Shown: positions 16,884 to 27,059, numbered from the stretch's first letter. The stretch: DNA of 64,000 nucleotides from Shewanella maritima (GCF_004295345.1 NZ_CP036200.1:4093501-4157500); one strand, 5' to 3'. Program-made: numbers and translations. The notes: generated from the sequence alone by a model not told the origin.

Positions 16884-19529
16884 ATGTTGAACAAATCATC
16901 AAAGCCGGCTTTTGTGCTCTCTGCTTTGGCAATGTCTCTGGCGTTAACTGCCTGTATGCAAAGCAGTGACGATGCTAAATCAAGCGGCGAAACGGTAACT
17001 ACAACCGCTGCTGAGAATGCACTGAGTAGTCAAGTACACCTAACAAAGGCGATTGCAGATAACGCTGATGCAAGTTATCCAGAACACGACATCAACATTT
17101 GGCCAAAACTACCGGTACCAATAGCCGTTGATGCAGAGCTTGAAGCGAGAGTGGCTAAAATTTTGTCGCAAATGACCTTAGAGCAAAAAGTCGCGCAGAT
17201 GATGCAGCCAGAAATTCGTGATATTACGGTTGAAGATATGCGTAGATATGGTTTTGGCTCATATCTCAATGGTGGCGGTTCGTTCCCATATTCAAATAAG
17301 CAGTCAACGCCACAAGATTGGATCCAATTAGCTGAAGACATGTATCAGGCTTCAATTGATGACTCGATAGATGGTTCAAACATACCGACTATGTGGGGCA
17401 CAGATGCGGTCCATGGTCATAACAATGTAATTGGCGCAACGTTATTCCCGCACAATATTGGCCTAGGCGCTGCCAATAACCCTGAGCTGATCAAACAAAT
17501 TGCTGCTGTGACGGCTAAAGAAGTGATGGTGACGGGTATCGACTGGGTATTTGCGCCAACCGTAGCTGTTGTTCAGGACGATCGCTGGGGTCGTACCTAC
17601 GAAGGTTATTCAGAGGATCCTCGCATTGTTCGAGAATATTCTCATGCCATAGTTGAAGGCTTGCAAGGCGCGGTTGATGGCGACTTTTTAACAGACAAGC
17701 ATGTTATCTCAACCGTTAAGCACTTTCTTGGTGATGGCGGCACAATTAAGGGCATTGATCAGGGCAACAATATTGCCAGTGAGCAAACCTTGTTTGATGT
17801 GCATGCTCAGGGCTATGTTGGCGGTTTAGCTGCAGGTGCACAAACGGTTATGGCGTCGTTTAATAGCTGGCATGGGGTAAAAAATCATGGCAGCAAATAT
17901 CTACTGACAGACGTATTAAAAGACAGATTCGGTTTTGATGGCCTAGTTGTGGGTGATTGGAATGGCCATGGGCAAATCCCAGGTTGTAGCAATGAATCAT
18001 GCCCTGAAGCTGCCAATGCGGGTTTGGATGTCTACATGGTGCCGACTTCTGCTTGGAAACCATTACTTGAAAACACCATTGCTCAGGTTAAAAGTGGTGA
18101 AATTAGTCAAGCACGTATTGATGATGCAGTAAGTCGGATCTTGCGCGTTAAGTTACGTGCTGGTTTGTTTGAAAAGCCAAGCCCTGCGAATCGTCCGCTA
18201 TCAGGTAAAACGGAGCTGATTGGCCATGCTGAGCATCGCGAAGTGGCAAGACAAGCTGTGCAGCAGTCACTTGTGTTACTTAAAAACAATCAAAATATTC
18301 TACCGCTTGCGACAGACATTAATGTACTGGTAGCGGGTGATGCCGCCGATAATATTGGTAAGCAATCGGGTGGCTGGACCATCACTTGGCAGGGCACAGA
18401 TAACCAAAATAGTGACTTCCCAGGCGCAACGTCTATCTACCAAGGCATTGAGCAAACGGTTGAAGCTGGCGGTGGTCAGGTTCAGCTAAGCGTTAATGGT
18501 GACTTCACCGCTAAGCCTGATGTAGCCATCGTGGTATTTGGTGAGGAGCCTTATGCAGAGGGTAATGGTGATATTGATAACCTTGAATATCAACGCGGTG
18601 ACAAGCGTGATTTAGCCTTATTAAAGGCGCTCAAAGCACAAGGTATTCCTGTGGTGTCGGTGTTTATTAGTGGCCGTGCTATGTGGGTTAATCCTGAGCT
18701 AAACGCATCAAATGCCTTTGTCGCGGCTTGGCTTCCTGGCTCAGAAGGTCAGGGCGTCAGCGATGTGCTGTTTGCTAAACCAACGGGCGAAGTGAATGTG
18801 CCATTTACTGGCAAGCTGTCATTCTCATGGCCAAATACGCCGCTGCAGTCTGTGGTCAACGTAGGTTTAGATGGTAAGACGTATGGTGATGAGAAACCGC
18901 TATTTGCTTATGGCTATGGTCTAGAGTACGGCCAACAGCAAAACCTAGATACCTTGTCTGAAGATAATTTAGCTGACAGTAGCGAACTGCAGTCACTTGC
19001 CTTATTTGAGCGCGCGGTAAAAGCGCCTTGGGTGTTAAACATTGGTGATGACAGTGGCCGCGCCGCAGTTGTCAGTAGTGAGCAATCTCAAGGTGTGGTG
19101 AGCATTAAGTCGATGGACAAAGAAGTGCAAGAAGATGCTCGCGTGGTGACTTACCAAGGTGGCAAGCAAGGCTTTGTGGCATTAATTAGTAACTTCCCAC
19201 GTGATTTACGCGCTTATTCAAATGGTAATGCAAGTCTCACTGTGCAGCTAAAAGCAGATGAGAAGCTTACTCAGCCGTTAACGTTAGGTGTGAGTTGTAA
19301 TCGTGATTGCCGCGGCGGTGTTGATATCAGCGAGCAGCTCAATAGCGCTTTAGGCAAGTGGCAAACTGTAAGCGTCGATCTTACTTGTTTTGCCGAGCAG
19401 GGGGTTAACTTTGCCACAGTTAACACGCCGTTCTATCTCGCTACAGAGCAAGCGGTAACGGTTAGCTTTAGCGACCTGCATCTGGTGCCAAATAGCGCAG
19501 AGTCGGCGGCTATCGTTTGTAACGATTAG
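16884..19529 (+). CDS. GH3 exo-beta-1,3/1,4-glucanase, lipoprotein
   Basis: An 881-residue family 3 glycoside hydrolase with a lipoprotein signal peptide (lipobox LTAC, Cys at about residue 24), so it is probably anchored in the outer membrane or periplasm. The N-terminal (beta/alpha)8 domain holds WGTDAVHGHNN, KHFLGDGGT and the nucleophile Asp in GLVVGDWNG (about residue 358). The alpha/beta sandwich domain follows (LVLLKNN onwards, FGEEPYAEGNGD). An additional C-terminal beta domain of about 190 residues resembles those of marine ExoP-type enzymes. It should trim glucose from glucan chain ends for the FHS transporter upstream. Gap to that gene is 80 bp. Confidence 0.9.
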   Translation: MLNKSSKPAFVLSALAMSLALTACMQSSDDAKSSGETVTTTAAENALSSQVHLTKAIADNADASYPEHDINIWPKLPVPIAVDAELEARVAKILSQMTLEQKVAQMMQPEIRDITVEDMRRYGFGSYLNGGGSFPYSNKQSTPQDWIQLAEDMYQASIDDSIDGSNIPTMWGTDAVHGHNNVIGATLFPHNIGLGAANNPELIKQIAAVTAKEVMVTGIDWVFAPTVAVVQDDRWGRTYEGYSEDPRIVREYSHAIVEGLQGAVDGDFLTDKHVISTVKHFLGDGGTIKGIDQGNNIASEQTLFDVHAQGYVGGLAAGAQTVMASFNSWHGVKNHGSKYLLTDVLKDRFGFDGLVVGDWNGHGQIPGCSNESCPEAANAGLDVYMVPTSAWKPLLENTIAQVKSGEISQARIDDAVSRILRVKLRAGLFEKPSPANRPLSGKTELIGHAEHREVARQAVQQSLVLLKNNQNILPLATDINVLVAGDAADNIGKQSGGWTITWQGTDNQNSDFPGATSIYQGIEQTVEAGGGQVQLSVNGDFTAKPDVAIVVFGEEPYAEGNGDIDNLEYQRGDKRDLALLKALKAQGIPVVSVFISGRAMWVNPELNASNAFVAAWLPGSEGQGVSDVLFAKPTGEVNVPFTGKLSFSWPNTPLQSVVNVGLDGKTYGDEKPLFAYGYGLEYGQQQNLDTLSEDNLADSSELQSLALFERAVKAPWVLNIGDDSGRAAVVSSEQSQGVVSIKSMDKEVQEDARVVTYQGGKQGFVALISNFPRDLRAYSNGNASLTVQLKADEKLTQPLTLGVSCNRDCRGGVDISEQLNSALGKWQTVSVDLTCFAEQGVNFATVNTPFYLATEQAVTVSFSDLHLVPNSAESAAIVCND

Positions 19530-19613
19530 GCTTGCAATGAATAGGTTTGTAGCGATTAGGCTTTTAATAACTAGGCTTGTAATGATTAGGCTTGTAATGA
19601 CTAGAGCTACAAT
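19524..19613. repeat. Degenerate short tandem repeats, about 15-bp period
   Basis: Five to six imperfect copies of a unit like ATTAGGCTTGTAATGA begin in the last codons of the GH3 gene and run downstream. Copies differ by one to four bases. They probably arose by slippage; no function is seen. Confidence 0.55.
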
Positions 19614-19659
19614 GCGCTTAATCGTTTGATACCAATAAAAGTAGTGATTTGAGCACCAC

Positions 19660-19697
19660 ACTCACACTTGGTTGTATTGCTGCAATCAAGTGTGAGT
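19660..19697. other. Inverted repeat between GH3 gene and cysQ
   Basis: ACTCACACTTG and CAAGTGTGAGT are perfect 11-bp arms around a 16-base loop. No T-run follows on either strand, so it is not a typical terminator. The rest of the 529-bp gap (19530-20058) shows no gene. Confidence 0.45.
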
Positions 19698-20058
19698 AAG
19701 CTAAGTTTAACTTTCTGTATTAATTCGTTATTTCATTTATCCGCTACTGCCAACAATACTCGCTTAAGTCGATGGCAATTTGATGAGCAAATGACTGAAT
19801 ACGAATGCAGTGAGCGCTATTTGTCTTTTATGCCAGCGGTGCTTGGCTTACTATCAAGCTCAATCTGTTACAAGGTACTAACATTCTTGTGCTAATTGGT
19901 GTTAGCCGATTAAGGATGTGAATCAGCAGCGAAGCTCAGTTGCTTTGATTGATATAAATAGGCGCAAATGGTTATAAATCTACTTGTGAAACAGTGGCAT
20001 AATCTTACTTTGACGAAAACTTCATAATTTTTGAAACGGTTGAGCAAGGACTGATTAA

Positions 20059-20907
20059 GTGCAACAACAAGATTTAAATGTGCCACTAGCTTGGTTATCA
20101 AGCGTTGAACAAATAGCAATCGCAGCAGGTGAAGCCATTATGGGCATTTATCAGCGCGGTGAAAGCGGTGACTTAGCGGTGCAAACCAAGGCTGATGAAA
20201 GCCCGGTAACCGAAGCTGATATTGCCAGTCATCAAGTGATTGTCGCTGGGCTATCTGAGTCGTTGTCTCAGTTACCCCGATTTCCAATCTTGAGTGAAGA
20301 GTCGACTGAGATTGATTGGCAAGAACGTAAGCAATGGCAAACCTACTGGCTGATTGACCCGTTAGACGGCACTAAAGAATTTATAAAGCGAAACGGCGAA
20401 TTTACGGTAAATATCGCGCTGATACACCAGGGAAACCCTGTTTTAGGTGTGGTTTATGCGCCCGTATTAGATAAATGCTACAGCGGCATTGTGGGCAAAG
20501 GCGCCTGGCTTAGCCAGCAAGGTGCTGACAAAGCCAGCGCAAATAGAACTGAACTTGCAATCGATAAGCGCAAGCTTAACAGCAAACCCATTGTGGTAGG
20601 CAGTCGCTCGCATATCAGCCCAGATGTCGCCAAATATGTAGACAAGCTGGGTGAGCATGAAATGCAAAGTGTAGGTAGCTCGCTTAAGTTTTGCATGGTG
20701 GCTGAAGGCTTAGCAGATGTGTATCCGCGCCTAGGGCCAACTAGCGAGTGGGACACTGCTGCAGCCCAAGCCGTGCTTGAAGCCGCAGGTGGGCAGGTTT
20801 TGGTCCACAGTAATGGACAAGCTTTACAATATAATCAAAAACCGAGTGTGTTGAATCCATACTTTATTGCCGCATCGCCGGCATGGTTCGCACTTGGATA
20901 CAGCTAA
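20059..20907 (+). CDS. cysQ: 3'(2'),5'-bisphosphate nucleotidase CysQ
   Basis: A 282-residue member of the inositol monophosphatase superfamily. Metal-binding motifs are all visible: the Glu-Glu in LSEESTE (about residue 77), WLIDPLDGTKEF (DPxDGT, about 96-108), and the late EWDTAAAQAV. It dephosphorylates 3'-phosphoadenosine 5'-phosphate to AMP and inorganic phosphate, protecting cells from PAP build-up during sulfate assimilation. The start is a GTG with AAGGA nine bases upstream. It is probably unrelated to the sugar genes on either side. Confidence 0.9.
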   Translation: MQQQDLNVPLAWLSSVEQIAIAAGEAIMGIYQRGESGDLAVQTKADESPVTEADIASHQVIVAGLSESLSQLPRFPILSEESTEIDWQERKQWQTYWLIDPLDGTKEFIKRNGEFTVNIALIHQGNPVLGVVYAPVLDKCYSGIVGKGAWLSQQGADKASANRTELAIDKRKLNSKPIVVGSRSHISPDVAKYVDKLGEHEMQSVGSSLKFCMVAEGLADVYPRLGPTSEWDTAAAQAVLEAAGGQVLVHSNGQALQYNQKPSVLNPYFIAASPAWFALGYS

Positions 20908-20976
20908 AATAACTAACCACTGTCGGGTAAACCAATAGCAGGTTGGATGTAGGAAGGTTAAAGGGAGAATCAAGCT

Positions 20977-21878
20977 ATGATGCGCATGGGCGTCGACTTA
21001 GGTGGTACCAAAATTGAGTTAGTTGCGTTGGCCGACGATGGCTCAGAGCTATTTCGTAAACGTGTTCCTACCCCTAAAAACTACCCAGACACACTAGAAG
21101 CGATTACTGGGCTGGTTGCTGAAGCTGAAGCGGCAACCGATCAACGCGGAAGTGTTGGTGTGGGCATTCCTGGTGTGGTATCGCCAATGACTGGCCTGGT
21201 TAAAAACTCCAATTCTACCTGGATCAATGGTCATCCGCTGGATAAGGATTTATCTGAGCTGCTTGACCGTGAAGTGCGCGTTGCCAATGATGCAAATTGC
21301 TTTGCAGTATCTGAAGCAACCGACGGCGCTGCAGCCGGTAAAAAAGTCGTGTTTGGCGTGATTATCGGCACAGGTTGTGGCGGCGGCTTGTCAGTTGATG
21401 GCAAGGTACACGGCGGCGGCAACGGAATTGGTGGTGAGTGGGACATAACCCGTTGCCATGGATGACAGCTGACGAGTTCAACTCCACTTCGTGTTTCTGC
21501 GGTAACAAAGATTGTATCGAAACCTTTATTTCGGGCACTGGTTGGGTGCGTGATTTTCGCCGTGCAGGTGGTGAAGCTGACAGTGGTATTCAAATTGCGC
21601 AGATGATGGCAGAGGGCGACCCGTTAGCGACGCAAGCATTTGTTCGCTATATCGATAGACTTGCTCGCTCACTTGCACACCTGATCAATATGCTTGACCC
21701 AGATGTCATCGTGCTAGGTGGCGGCGTATCTAACGTTGATGCGATATACACTGAGCTGCCTAAGGTATTGCCAAAGTATGTAGTCGGCCGCGAGTGTGAA
21801 ACCTTAGTGGTGAAAAATCAGTTTGGCGCTTCATCTGGTGTACGCGGTGCAGCATGGCTATGGACTAAAGAAAACTAA
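20977..21878 (+). pseudogene. ROK-family sugar kinase (glucokinase/fructokinase), frameshifted
   Basis: The two reading frames 20977-21465 and 21438-21878 together make one ROK kinase of about 300 residues. The first holds the ATP-binding [12 protein letters not shown] and the catalytic Asp in VANDANCFA. The second holds the zinc motif CFCGNKDCIETFISGTG and DVIVLGGGVSN. The break is in a run of Gs near 21440: adding one G restores the family segment EWGHNPLPW without other change. So the gene lost one base, or the sequence has a homopolymer error. Intact, it would phosphorylate glucose or fructose from the upstream uptake genes. An AAGGGAG ribosome site precedes the start. Confidence 0.8.
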
Positions 21879-21907
21879 TCATTATCTCCCCAGATAAGAT
21901 TGCAATT

Positions 21908-21930
21908 AAGCGCCTTAATGGCGCTTTTTT
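21908..21930 (+). terminator. Rho-independent terminator after the ROK kinase
   Basis: AAGCGCC and GGCGCTT form a 7-bp stem around TTAAT and run into TTTTTT. It lies 30 bp past the stop. Confidence 0.88.
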
Positions 21931-22117
21931 GCGTTTAGGACTTTGTAAGTTGGCCCTTGGCGTAATAGCTGATTGATTACTAACTTTCTGAGCATCAGTT
22001 GTATCTGTTGTGTCCGCAAAAACACCAACAACGCGTGAATAAATGCTTTAAGGACTATGCAACGGGACTATGTACTAAGAATGCTTATCAATACGTTTCT
22101 ATACATGTGTGCAACAC

Positions 22118-22187
22118 CTGATACAAAGTGTGTTTTGTGCGTAAAAAATCGGTAAAAGTTTGCTTAACTGTAATAAAATTGTATCAG
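22118..22187. other. Spaced inverted repeat upstream of the second TonB receptor
   Basis: CTGATACAA (22118-22126) and TTGTATCAG (22179-22187) are a perfect 9-bp inverted pair 52 bp apart, and GATACAT recurs at about 22202. They lie 68-137 bp before the receptor start and could be regulator sites, but I do not recognise the motif. Confidence 0.35.
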
Positions 22188-22254
22188 CCAGTGGTGTTAC
22201 CGATACATATATGGTCACTTGCCGTCGTTTACAATTCATTGGATGGTTTTGTTT

Positions 22255-25053
22255 ATGCATAAGATTTCGGCTTTAGCTCAGTACGTTGGTTTTATTAATC
22301 GCGATGATTTGCAACGACTTATTTTCGAAGAATCCATTTTAGAACAGTCGGGTGTTAACTATAGGCGCAGTAGTGCGCGGCATAGTAAGCAAAGCATTGC
22401 TGCTGGAGCACTGTGCTTAGGGCTTTGTGCAATTGTGCCATTTAATGTGTTGGCCAATGAAGCGGTTATCGACAGCGAAAACATAGAGCGCATTCAAGTG
22501 ACCGGCACCCGTATTAAACAGGTCGATATTGAAACCGCATCGCCGTTAACGGTGATTGACGCGCAGCAAATAGCCTTGTCAGGTGAAGCGAATATTGCTG
22601 ATGTACTCAACAACACTAGCGTGAACAGCTTTGGCTCCTGGCGCGGCGTGACTGGCTATGCCTCAGGGGATTCAGCCTCAAGTAGCGTTAATATGCGCGG
22701 CTTGGGCGATGGAGCAACTTTAATTTTACTTGATGGCAGGCGCATGCCCGGCGCGACTTCAAGCTCTGGTGGTATTGCTGACACCTCGCAAATACCCTTG
22801 GCAATTGTTGAGCGTATTGAGATTTTACGTGATGGCGCTTCAGCCATTTATGGCTCTGATGCGGTAGCAGGCGTCATTAACATTATTACCAAGAAGCAGT
22901 ATGACGGCGTTGAGCTCAATATTTCCTCTGAGCTACCTCAAATTAATGGTGGCGATACTCATCAAATTTCCGTTAGCGGCGGCTATGTGGGGGATAATGG
23001 CAACATTAGTGTGAGCTATGAGCGTTATTCTAGTCAGGCAGTCTACGACAGAGATGTTTGGCGCTTAGATGACCCCAGTTATATGGATTACGACACCTAT
23101 AATGGGGTGCCAAACGGTTATTACTATGACTACAACTTAGAAGATTATGTGGCAATAACTAACTCTGAGTTATGTCAGCAGCAGCCGCAAGGTATTGATG
23201 CATCAGATGGCAACAATCAAGGTTTATGCTTATACAATTATGGCGAAGTGTCGACGTTATATGGCGATTTCGACCGCAACAGTGTGCTAAGCCATTTTGA
23301 CTACGAGCTAACTGAAGATGTGACTTTGAAAGGTCGACTATCGTTTGCTGATTTGGTCACCGAAGGTGCCACCGCGCCAACGCCCATCTATCCAGCCTAT
23401 ATTTATATGCCCTGGGATCATACCTACAACCCAGTTGGTGAAGAAGTTGAGTTACAACTGCGTTCAACACAACTAGGGAACCGTGATGAGCGGGTTGAGA
23501 CGCAAACTATTGATGGCTTGCTTGGTCTGCAAGGCTACGCTGATATTGCTAGCGGCCTTGATTGGGAGCTTAACCTACAGCATTCAAAATCAACCACCAA
23601 GATGTATGGCGATAACCTGATTAACGATGCCAAATTGCAACAGGCGATATTGGCAACCGACGAAAACGGTGATGCCTTATACGATATCTTTAACGTCTCA
23701 GGGATGAGTTTTGATACTTGGCAAGCGCAAATGGCGCAAATGTATCAGCAGGCAGAGCATACTAGCGTGTATGACAGCGAGTTAACCAGCACTCAAGTTG
23801 ATGGCTTAGTGTCGACATTAATGTTTGACGAAGGCGATTACACCATTGCAGCTGTTGCCGGTTTTGAGCATGAATGGATTGATTTTTATCAGGTAAATGA
23901 TGCTGAGTCTTCTGCTGGGCTGATCTCTGGTGGTGCCGGCGGCGATAATGCCGATGCAGACCGTAAGCGTTTAGCTGGCTTTATGGAATTTAAATTTGGT
24001 CTGCCCGCTGATCTAGAGCTTTCTGCCGCGCTTAGATATGAGCGCTACAGCCAAAGCGGTCGGGTAATGAACACAGGGAGCGATCAAATTACCAATGAGT
24101 CGGCAACCTTTGATGATGTAGTCCCCAAACTTGGCGCATTATGGCGCGCTACCGATTCACTATTGCTTAGAGCGAGCTTTGGTGAATCATTTAGAGCGCC
24201 TAATATGATTGAGATGTTCTCGTCAGACTCGCTAAGTTTTGATTACGCCTATGATCCAGTGTGGTGTGCCAATAATGATGATCCTTACTATTGCTCTTAT
24301 TTTGCGCAGCATGCTACCTGGTTTGGTGGCAACCCAGACTTGCAAGCAGAAAAAGGCCAAACTCTCACTTTAGGTGGTGTTTGGAATGTCACTGACGATT
24401 GGAGTCTAGAGTTGTCTTACTATGCGATTGAGTATGACAACAAAATCGAAGCAATTGATATCAATGACATCCTGTACTTTGAGCAAATTAATGGCGGCTC
24501 AGATTCGGTGCACAGGGATGAAAACGGTCAAATTAGTTACGTAGAAAGTACCGTGCGCAACATTGCTAGTATTGAAACCTCAGGCTTTGATATTGTCAGT
24601 GCCTACAACATGACCACTGGCGTTGGTGACTTTAACCTGACACTCGATATTGCTCATGTGATTGATTACAAATACCGTGCTGATGAAGCTTCACAGGCTG
24701 TCGATTATGCAGGTGACACTGATTACCCGCAGTGGCGGGGTAATTTTAGTTTAGCTTGGCAATACGATGTATTCTCAGCAGGCTGGTCAACCGTGTTTAT
24801 TGGTAAGCAATCGGGTCAAGCATGGCGAGATGCAGGCTTTGAATCGATTATCGACACGCCAAATTACTTTAAACACAACCTGCAAGTGGGTTATATGCAT
24901 CCATTTAACGGCAGCGTGACCTTAGGGGTTAACAATGTGTTTAATGCTGATGCGCCTAATTGGTATGACTTTGCCAGCTATCAGGATGTGAATACCGATC
25001 TGTATGACGTGATTGGCCGCAGCTTGTACCTAAAACTTAATCAAAGTTTTTAA
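22255..25053 (+). CDS. TonB-dependent outer-membrane receptor
   Basis: A receptor of about 932 residues from the ATG at 22255; start codons at 22219 (TTG) and 22243 (ATG) are also possible. The N-terminus is odd: about 45 polar residues (MHKISALAQYVGF...) come before the hydrophobic core of the signal sequence, which ends NVLANEA. Then come the TonB-box region IERIQVTGTRIKQ, the plug (ASPLTVIDAQQI, SSVNMRGLGDGATLILLDGRRMP, AIYGSDAVAGVINIITK) and the barrel, ending in SLYLKLNQSF. The plug class is that of peptide, sugar or cobalamin-type receptors. The ligand cannot be told; it lies next to, but outside, the operator-marked sugar genes. Confidence 0.85.
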   Translation: MHKISALAQYVGFINRDDLQRLIFEESILEQSGVNYRRSSARHSKQSIAAGALCLGLCAIVPFNVLANEAVIDSENIERIQVTGTRIKQVDIETASPLTVIDAQQIALSGEANIADVLNNTSVNSFGSWRGVTGYASGDSASSSVNMRGLGDGATLILLDGRRMPGATSSSGGIADTSQIPLAIVERIEILRDGASAIYGSDAVAGVINIITKKQYDGVELNISSELPQINGGDTHQISVSGGYVGDNGNISVSYERYSSQAVYDRDVWRLDDPSYMDYDTYNGVPNGYYYDYNLEDYVAITNSELCQQQPQGIDASDGNNQGLCLYNYGEVSTLYGDFDRNSVLSHFDYELTEDVTLKGRLSFADLVTEGATAPTPIYPAYIYMPWDHTYNPVGEEVELQLRSTQLGNRDERVETQTIDGLLGLQGYADIASGLDWELNLQHSKSTTKMYGDNLINDAKLQQAILATDENGDALYDIFNVSGMSFDTWQAQMAQMYQQAEHTSVYDSELTSTQVDGLVSTLMFDEGDYTIAAVAGFEHEWIDFYQVNDAESSAGLISGGAGGDNADADRKRLAGFMEFKFGLPADLELSAALRYERYSQSGRVMNTGSDQITNESATFDDVVPKLGALWRATDSLLLRASFGESFRAPNMIEMFSSDSLSFDYAYDPVWCANNDDPYYCSYFAQHATWFGGNPDLQAEKGQTLTLGGVWNVTDDWSLELSYYAIEYDNKIEAIDINDILYFEQINGGSDSVHRDENGQISYVESTVRNIASIETSGFDIVSAYNMTTGVGDFNLTLDIAHVIDYKYRADEASQAVDYAGDTDYPQWRGNFSLAWQYDVFSAGWSTVFIGKQSGQAWRDAGFESIIDTPNYFKHNLQVGYMHPFNGSVTLGVNNVFNADAPNWYDFASYQDVNTDLYDVIGRSLYLKLNQSF

Positions 25054-25138
25054 TGTCATCGTTATAGAAACCTAAAGCTAGATACTGACAGTTAGTAACT
25101 AAAAGTTAGCAACCAAGGTAAACGACAGGAACTTCAAC

Positions 25139-25175
25139 AAGCCGCTTGTTGCGTAAAGCAAACAGCGGCTTTTTA
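25139..25175 (+). terminator. Rho-independent terminator after the second TonB receptor
   Basis: AAGCCGCT and AGCGGCTT pair around an 17-base loop and run into TTTTT, 86 bp past the stop. The remaining 220 bp before the next gene show nothing else recognisable. Confidence 0.75.
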
Positions 25176-25395
25176 TTGTAACTTGCTGCCTTGTTAATTA
25201 GCTATATGCTTTAACTTTAACTTTAACTGGTTAGGCTAAGTCCTGTTAACTGAGTTCACCATAGTGCAGTTACCTTTAACTTAGATGAGAACCGTGATGA
25301 TGGTAGCGTTTAGATGCTGCATACGTTTTATGTCGTGATTTGGTTATTAGCTGATAAACTAGCGCCAGATAAATTGGGTGAAATGGAAATGCTAA

Positions 25396-26238
25396 ATGTT
25401 CTGGGTAAAAAAAGTGTTGAGTCAGTTTGTGATGCCTATTCCTGTGTCCTTACTACTTATCACGGCGGGTGTATTATTGCTTGGTTATGGTTACACCCGA
25501 GCAAAGCAAAACTGGCCAGCAAGTTTAGGTAAGGCGTGCTGCGTGCTTGGTGTTGCCGTGCTGGCGCTATTTAGTCAGGCCAATGTGAGCAATGCTCTGG
25601 TAAAACCTTTAGAGCAAAGTTATCCCGCCAATACTAATCCCATAACCACTGAGTGTGTGGTGATGGTATTAGGCTCAGGTAATCAGGAGCAAGCTGGCTT
25701 AAGTGCGACTCAGCAACTTTCAACAACCTCACTAGCAAGGCTAACTGAAGGGCTAAAGCAGCTGCGCTTGGGCAAACAGGGAGAACAGGGTGACCAAAGT
25801 GGGCAGGTTCAGATTGGGTTTAGTCAAACTTGCCAGTTAATTGTAAGCGGCTGGGGCGGGCAGGGGGCTAGGCACTCACATGCGCAGATGATGAAACAAG
25901 CTGCGATAGAGCTAGGTGTGCCAGAGCAGCTAATAACCACCTTTGATACGCCAATGGATACTATTGAAGAGGCTTATTTTGCTTATCAGATGATTGGTGA
26001 CAAACCATTTCGCCTAGTGACATCAGCGACCCATATGCCGCGCTCCATGACTATTTTTACAAGCCTTGGCTTATCGCCGCAAGCCGCGCCTGCTGACTAT
26101 GCTATTGCGCATGGCCCTTGGTGGCGATTGAGTGCGCAAAATTTATTGAATAGCCAAAAAGCGATTCATGAATATGTGGGTAGAGCCTGGCTTGAAATCA
26201 AAGGCTTACAGCCAATCGATGGTGGTTCTAATCAATGA
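25396..26238 (+). CDS. YdcF/ElyC/SanA-like DUF218 membrane protein
   Basis: A 280-residue protein with two N-terminal membrane segments (about residues 8-34 and 45-65) and a DUF218 domain facing the periplasm. Visible parts are CVVMVLGSGNQ, LIVSGWGG, ELGVPEQLITTFDTPMDTIEEA and LVTSATHMPRSM, in the order typical of ElyC/YdcF. Relatives act in envelope polysaccharide metabolism; the substrate here is unknown. The ATG at 25396 was chosen because it starts right before the first membrane helix. An insert rich in Gly/Gln (about 125-140) looks like low-complexity expansion. Confidence 0.78.
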   Translation: MFWVKKVLSQFVMPIPVSLLLITAGVLLLGYGYTRAKQNWPASLGKACCVLGVAVLALFSQANVSNALVKPLEQSYPANTNPITTECVVMVLGSGNQEQAGLSATQQLSTTSLARLTEGLKQLRLGKQGEQGDQSGQVQIGFSQTCQLIVSGWGGQGARHSHAQMMKQAAIELGVPEQLITTFDTPMDTIEEAYFAYQMIGDKPFRLVTSATHMPRSMTIFTSLGLSPQAAPADYAIAHGPWWRLSAQNLLNSQKAIHEYVGRAWLEIKGLQPIDGGSNQ

Positions 26239-26313
26239 GCCCAAGTCGGTGACTAACATTACTTAAAGCCAAGTGCTCACTACTAATAATAACTGTGTAT
26301 ACAAGGAAAAGCT

Positions 26314-27030
26314 GTGTCAGAGCCTTTATCAACATCAACTGAATCAGACGCAATGAGTCAAACACTGCCAGATTCGGTTGCCATTAGACCTTTTTCAAAA
26401 CGCAACGGCATCACTTTGTCTGTAGCAGGCGGTTTGAGCTTTGTTATCAGTATTATGCTATTCATCTTCGTCAAAGGTGCATTTGCCGTGGCATTGTTGC
26501 TATTTGCGCTAGGCATTGTTGGCACGGTTTTGGGCTTCACCAAGCTCAAAGAGCCTCCAGTAAGTGTATTGTTAGCAAAACAGGGCTTAGCGATATTTCA
26601 TCGCCGCGGTGAAGTGGCGATTGATTGGAGTAATATTCAGCGCATTGACCAACTCAGGGTGAATCAAAATATGCAGATGGTGGACTTGCCTTATATTGGT
26701 TTAAAGCTGAAAAAGCTAAGCCCGATTATCGATACTATCTCACCTCGGCTTGCCACAGGTTTGCTCACTGAGCAGCGACCACTTTTGATGACAGCGGCAA
26801 CGCATGATGGCGATTTACAAAGCCTTGAGCATTACCTTAGCGCTGAATTTACGCCGCTGGCGATTGAGAATAAGGATTATCAAGGGGTACAGGCGATGTT
26901 CGGTCATAGGTGTTTAACCCTTAATGAAAACCTTGGTTATCACCTTTATATTCCAGTTGATATGCTTGACAGAAGCGAAGCAGAATTTGTCACTTTAGTT
27001 CGCAATTGGAAGCAAGCCGTTGAGCAATAA
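26314..27030 (+). CDS. DUF2982-like membrane protein
   Basis: A 238-residue protein with two close N-terminal membrane helices (about 32-52 and 54-74) and a soluble C-terminal domain of about 160 residues starting KEPPVSVLLAKQGLAIFHRRG. The pattern matches the DUF2982 proteins of Shewanella and relatives as I recall them. Function unknown. The start is a GTG preceded by AAGGAAA. It stands 75 bp after the YdcF-like gene on the same strand. Confidence 0.65.
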   Translation: MSEPLSTSTESDAMSQTLPDSVAIRPFSKRNGITLSVAGGLSFVISIMLFIFVKGAFAVALLLFALGIVGTVLGFTKLKEPPVSVLLAKQGLAIFHRRGEVAIDWSNIQRIDQLRVNQNMQMVDLPYIGLKLKKLSPIIDTISPRLATGLLTEQRPLLMTAATHDGDLQSLEHYLSAEFTPLAIENKDYQGVQAMFGHRCLTLNENLGYHLYIPVDMLDRSEAEFVTLVRNWKQAVEQ

Positions 27031-27059
27031 TAGATTGAAGTCAATCATAGGGAGAAGTT

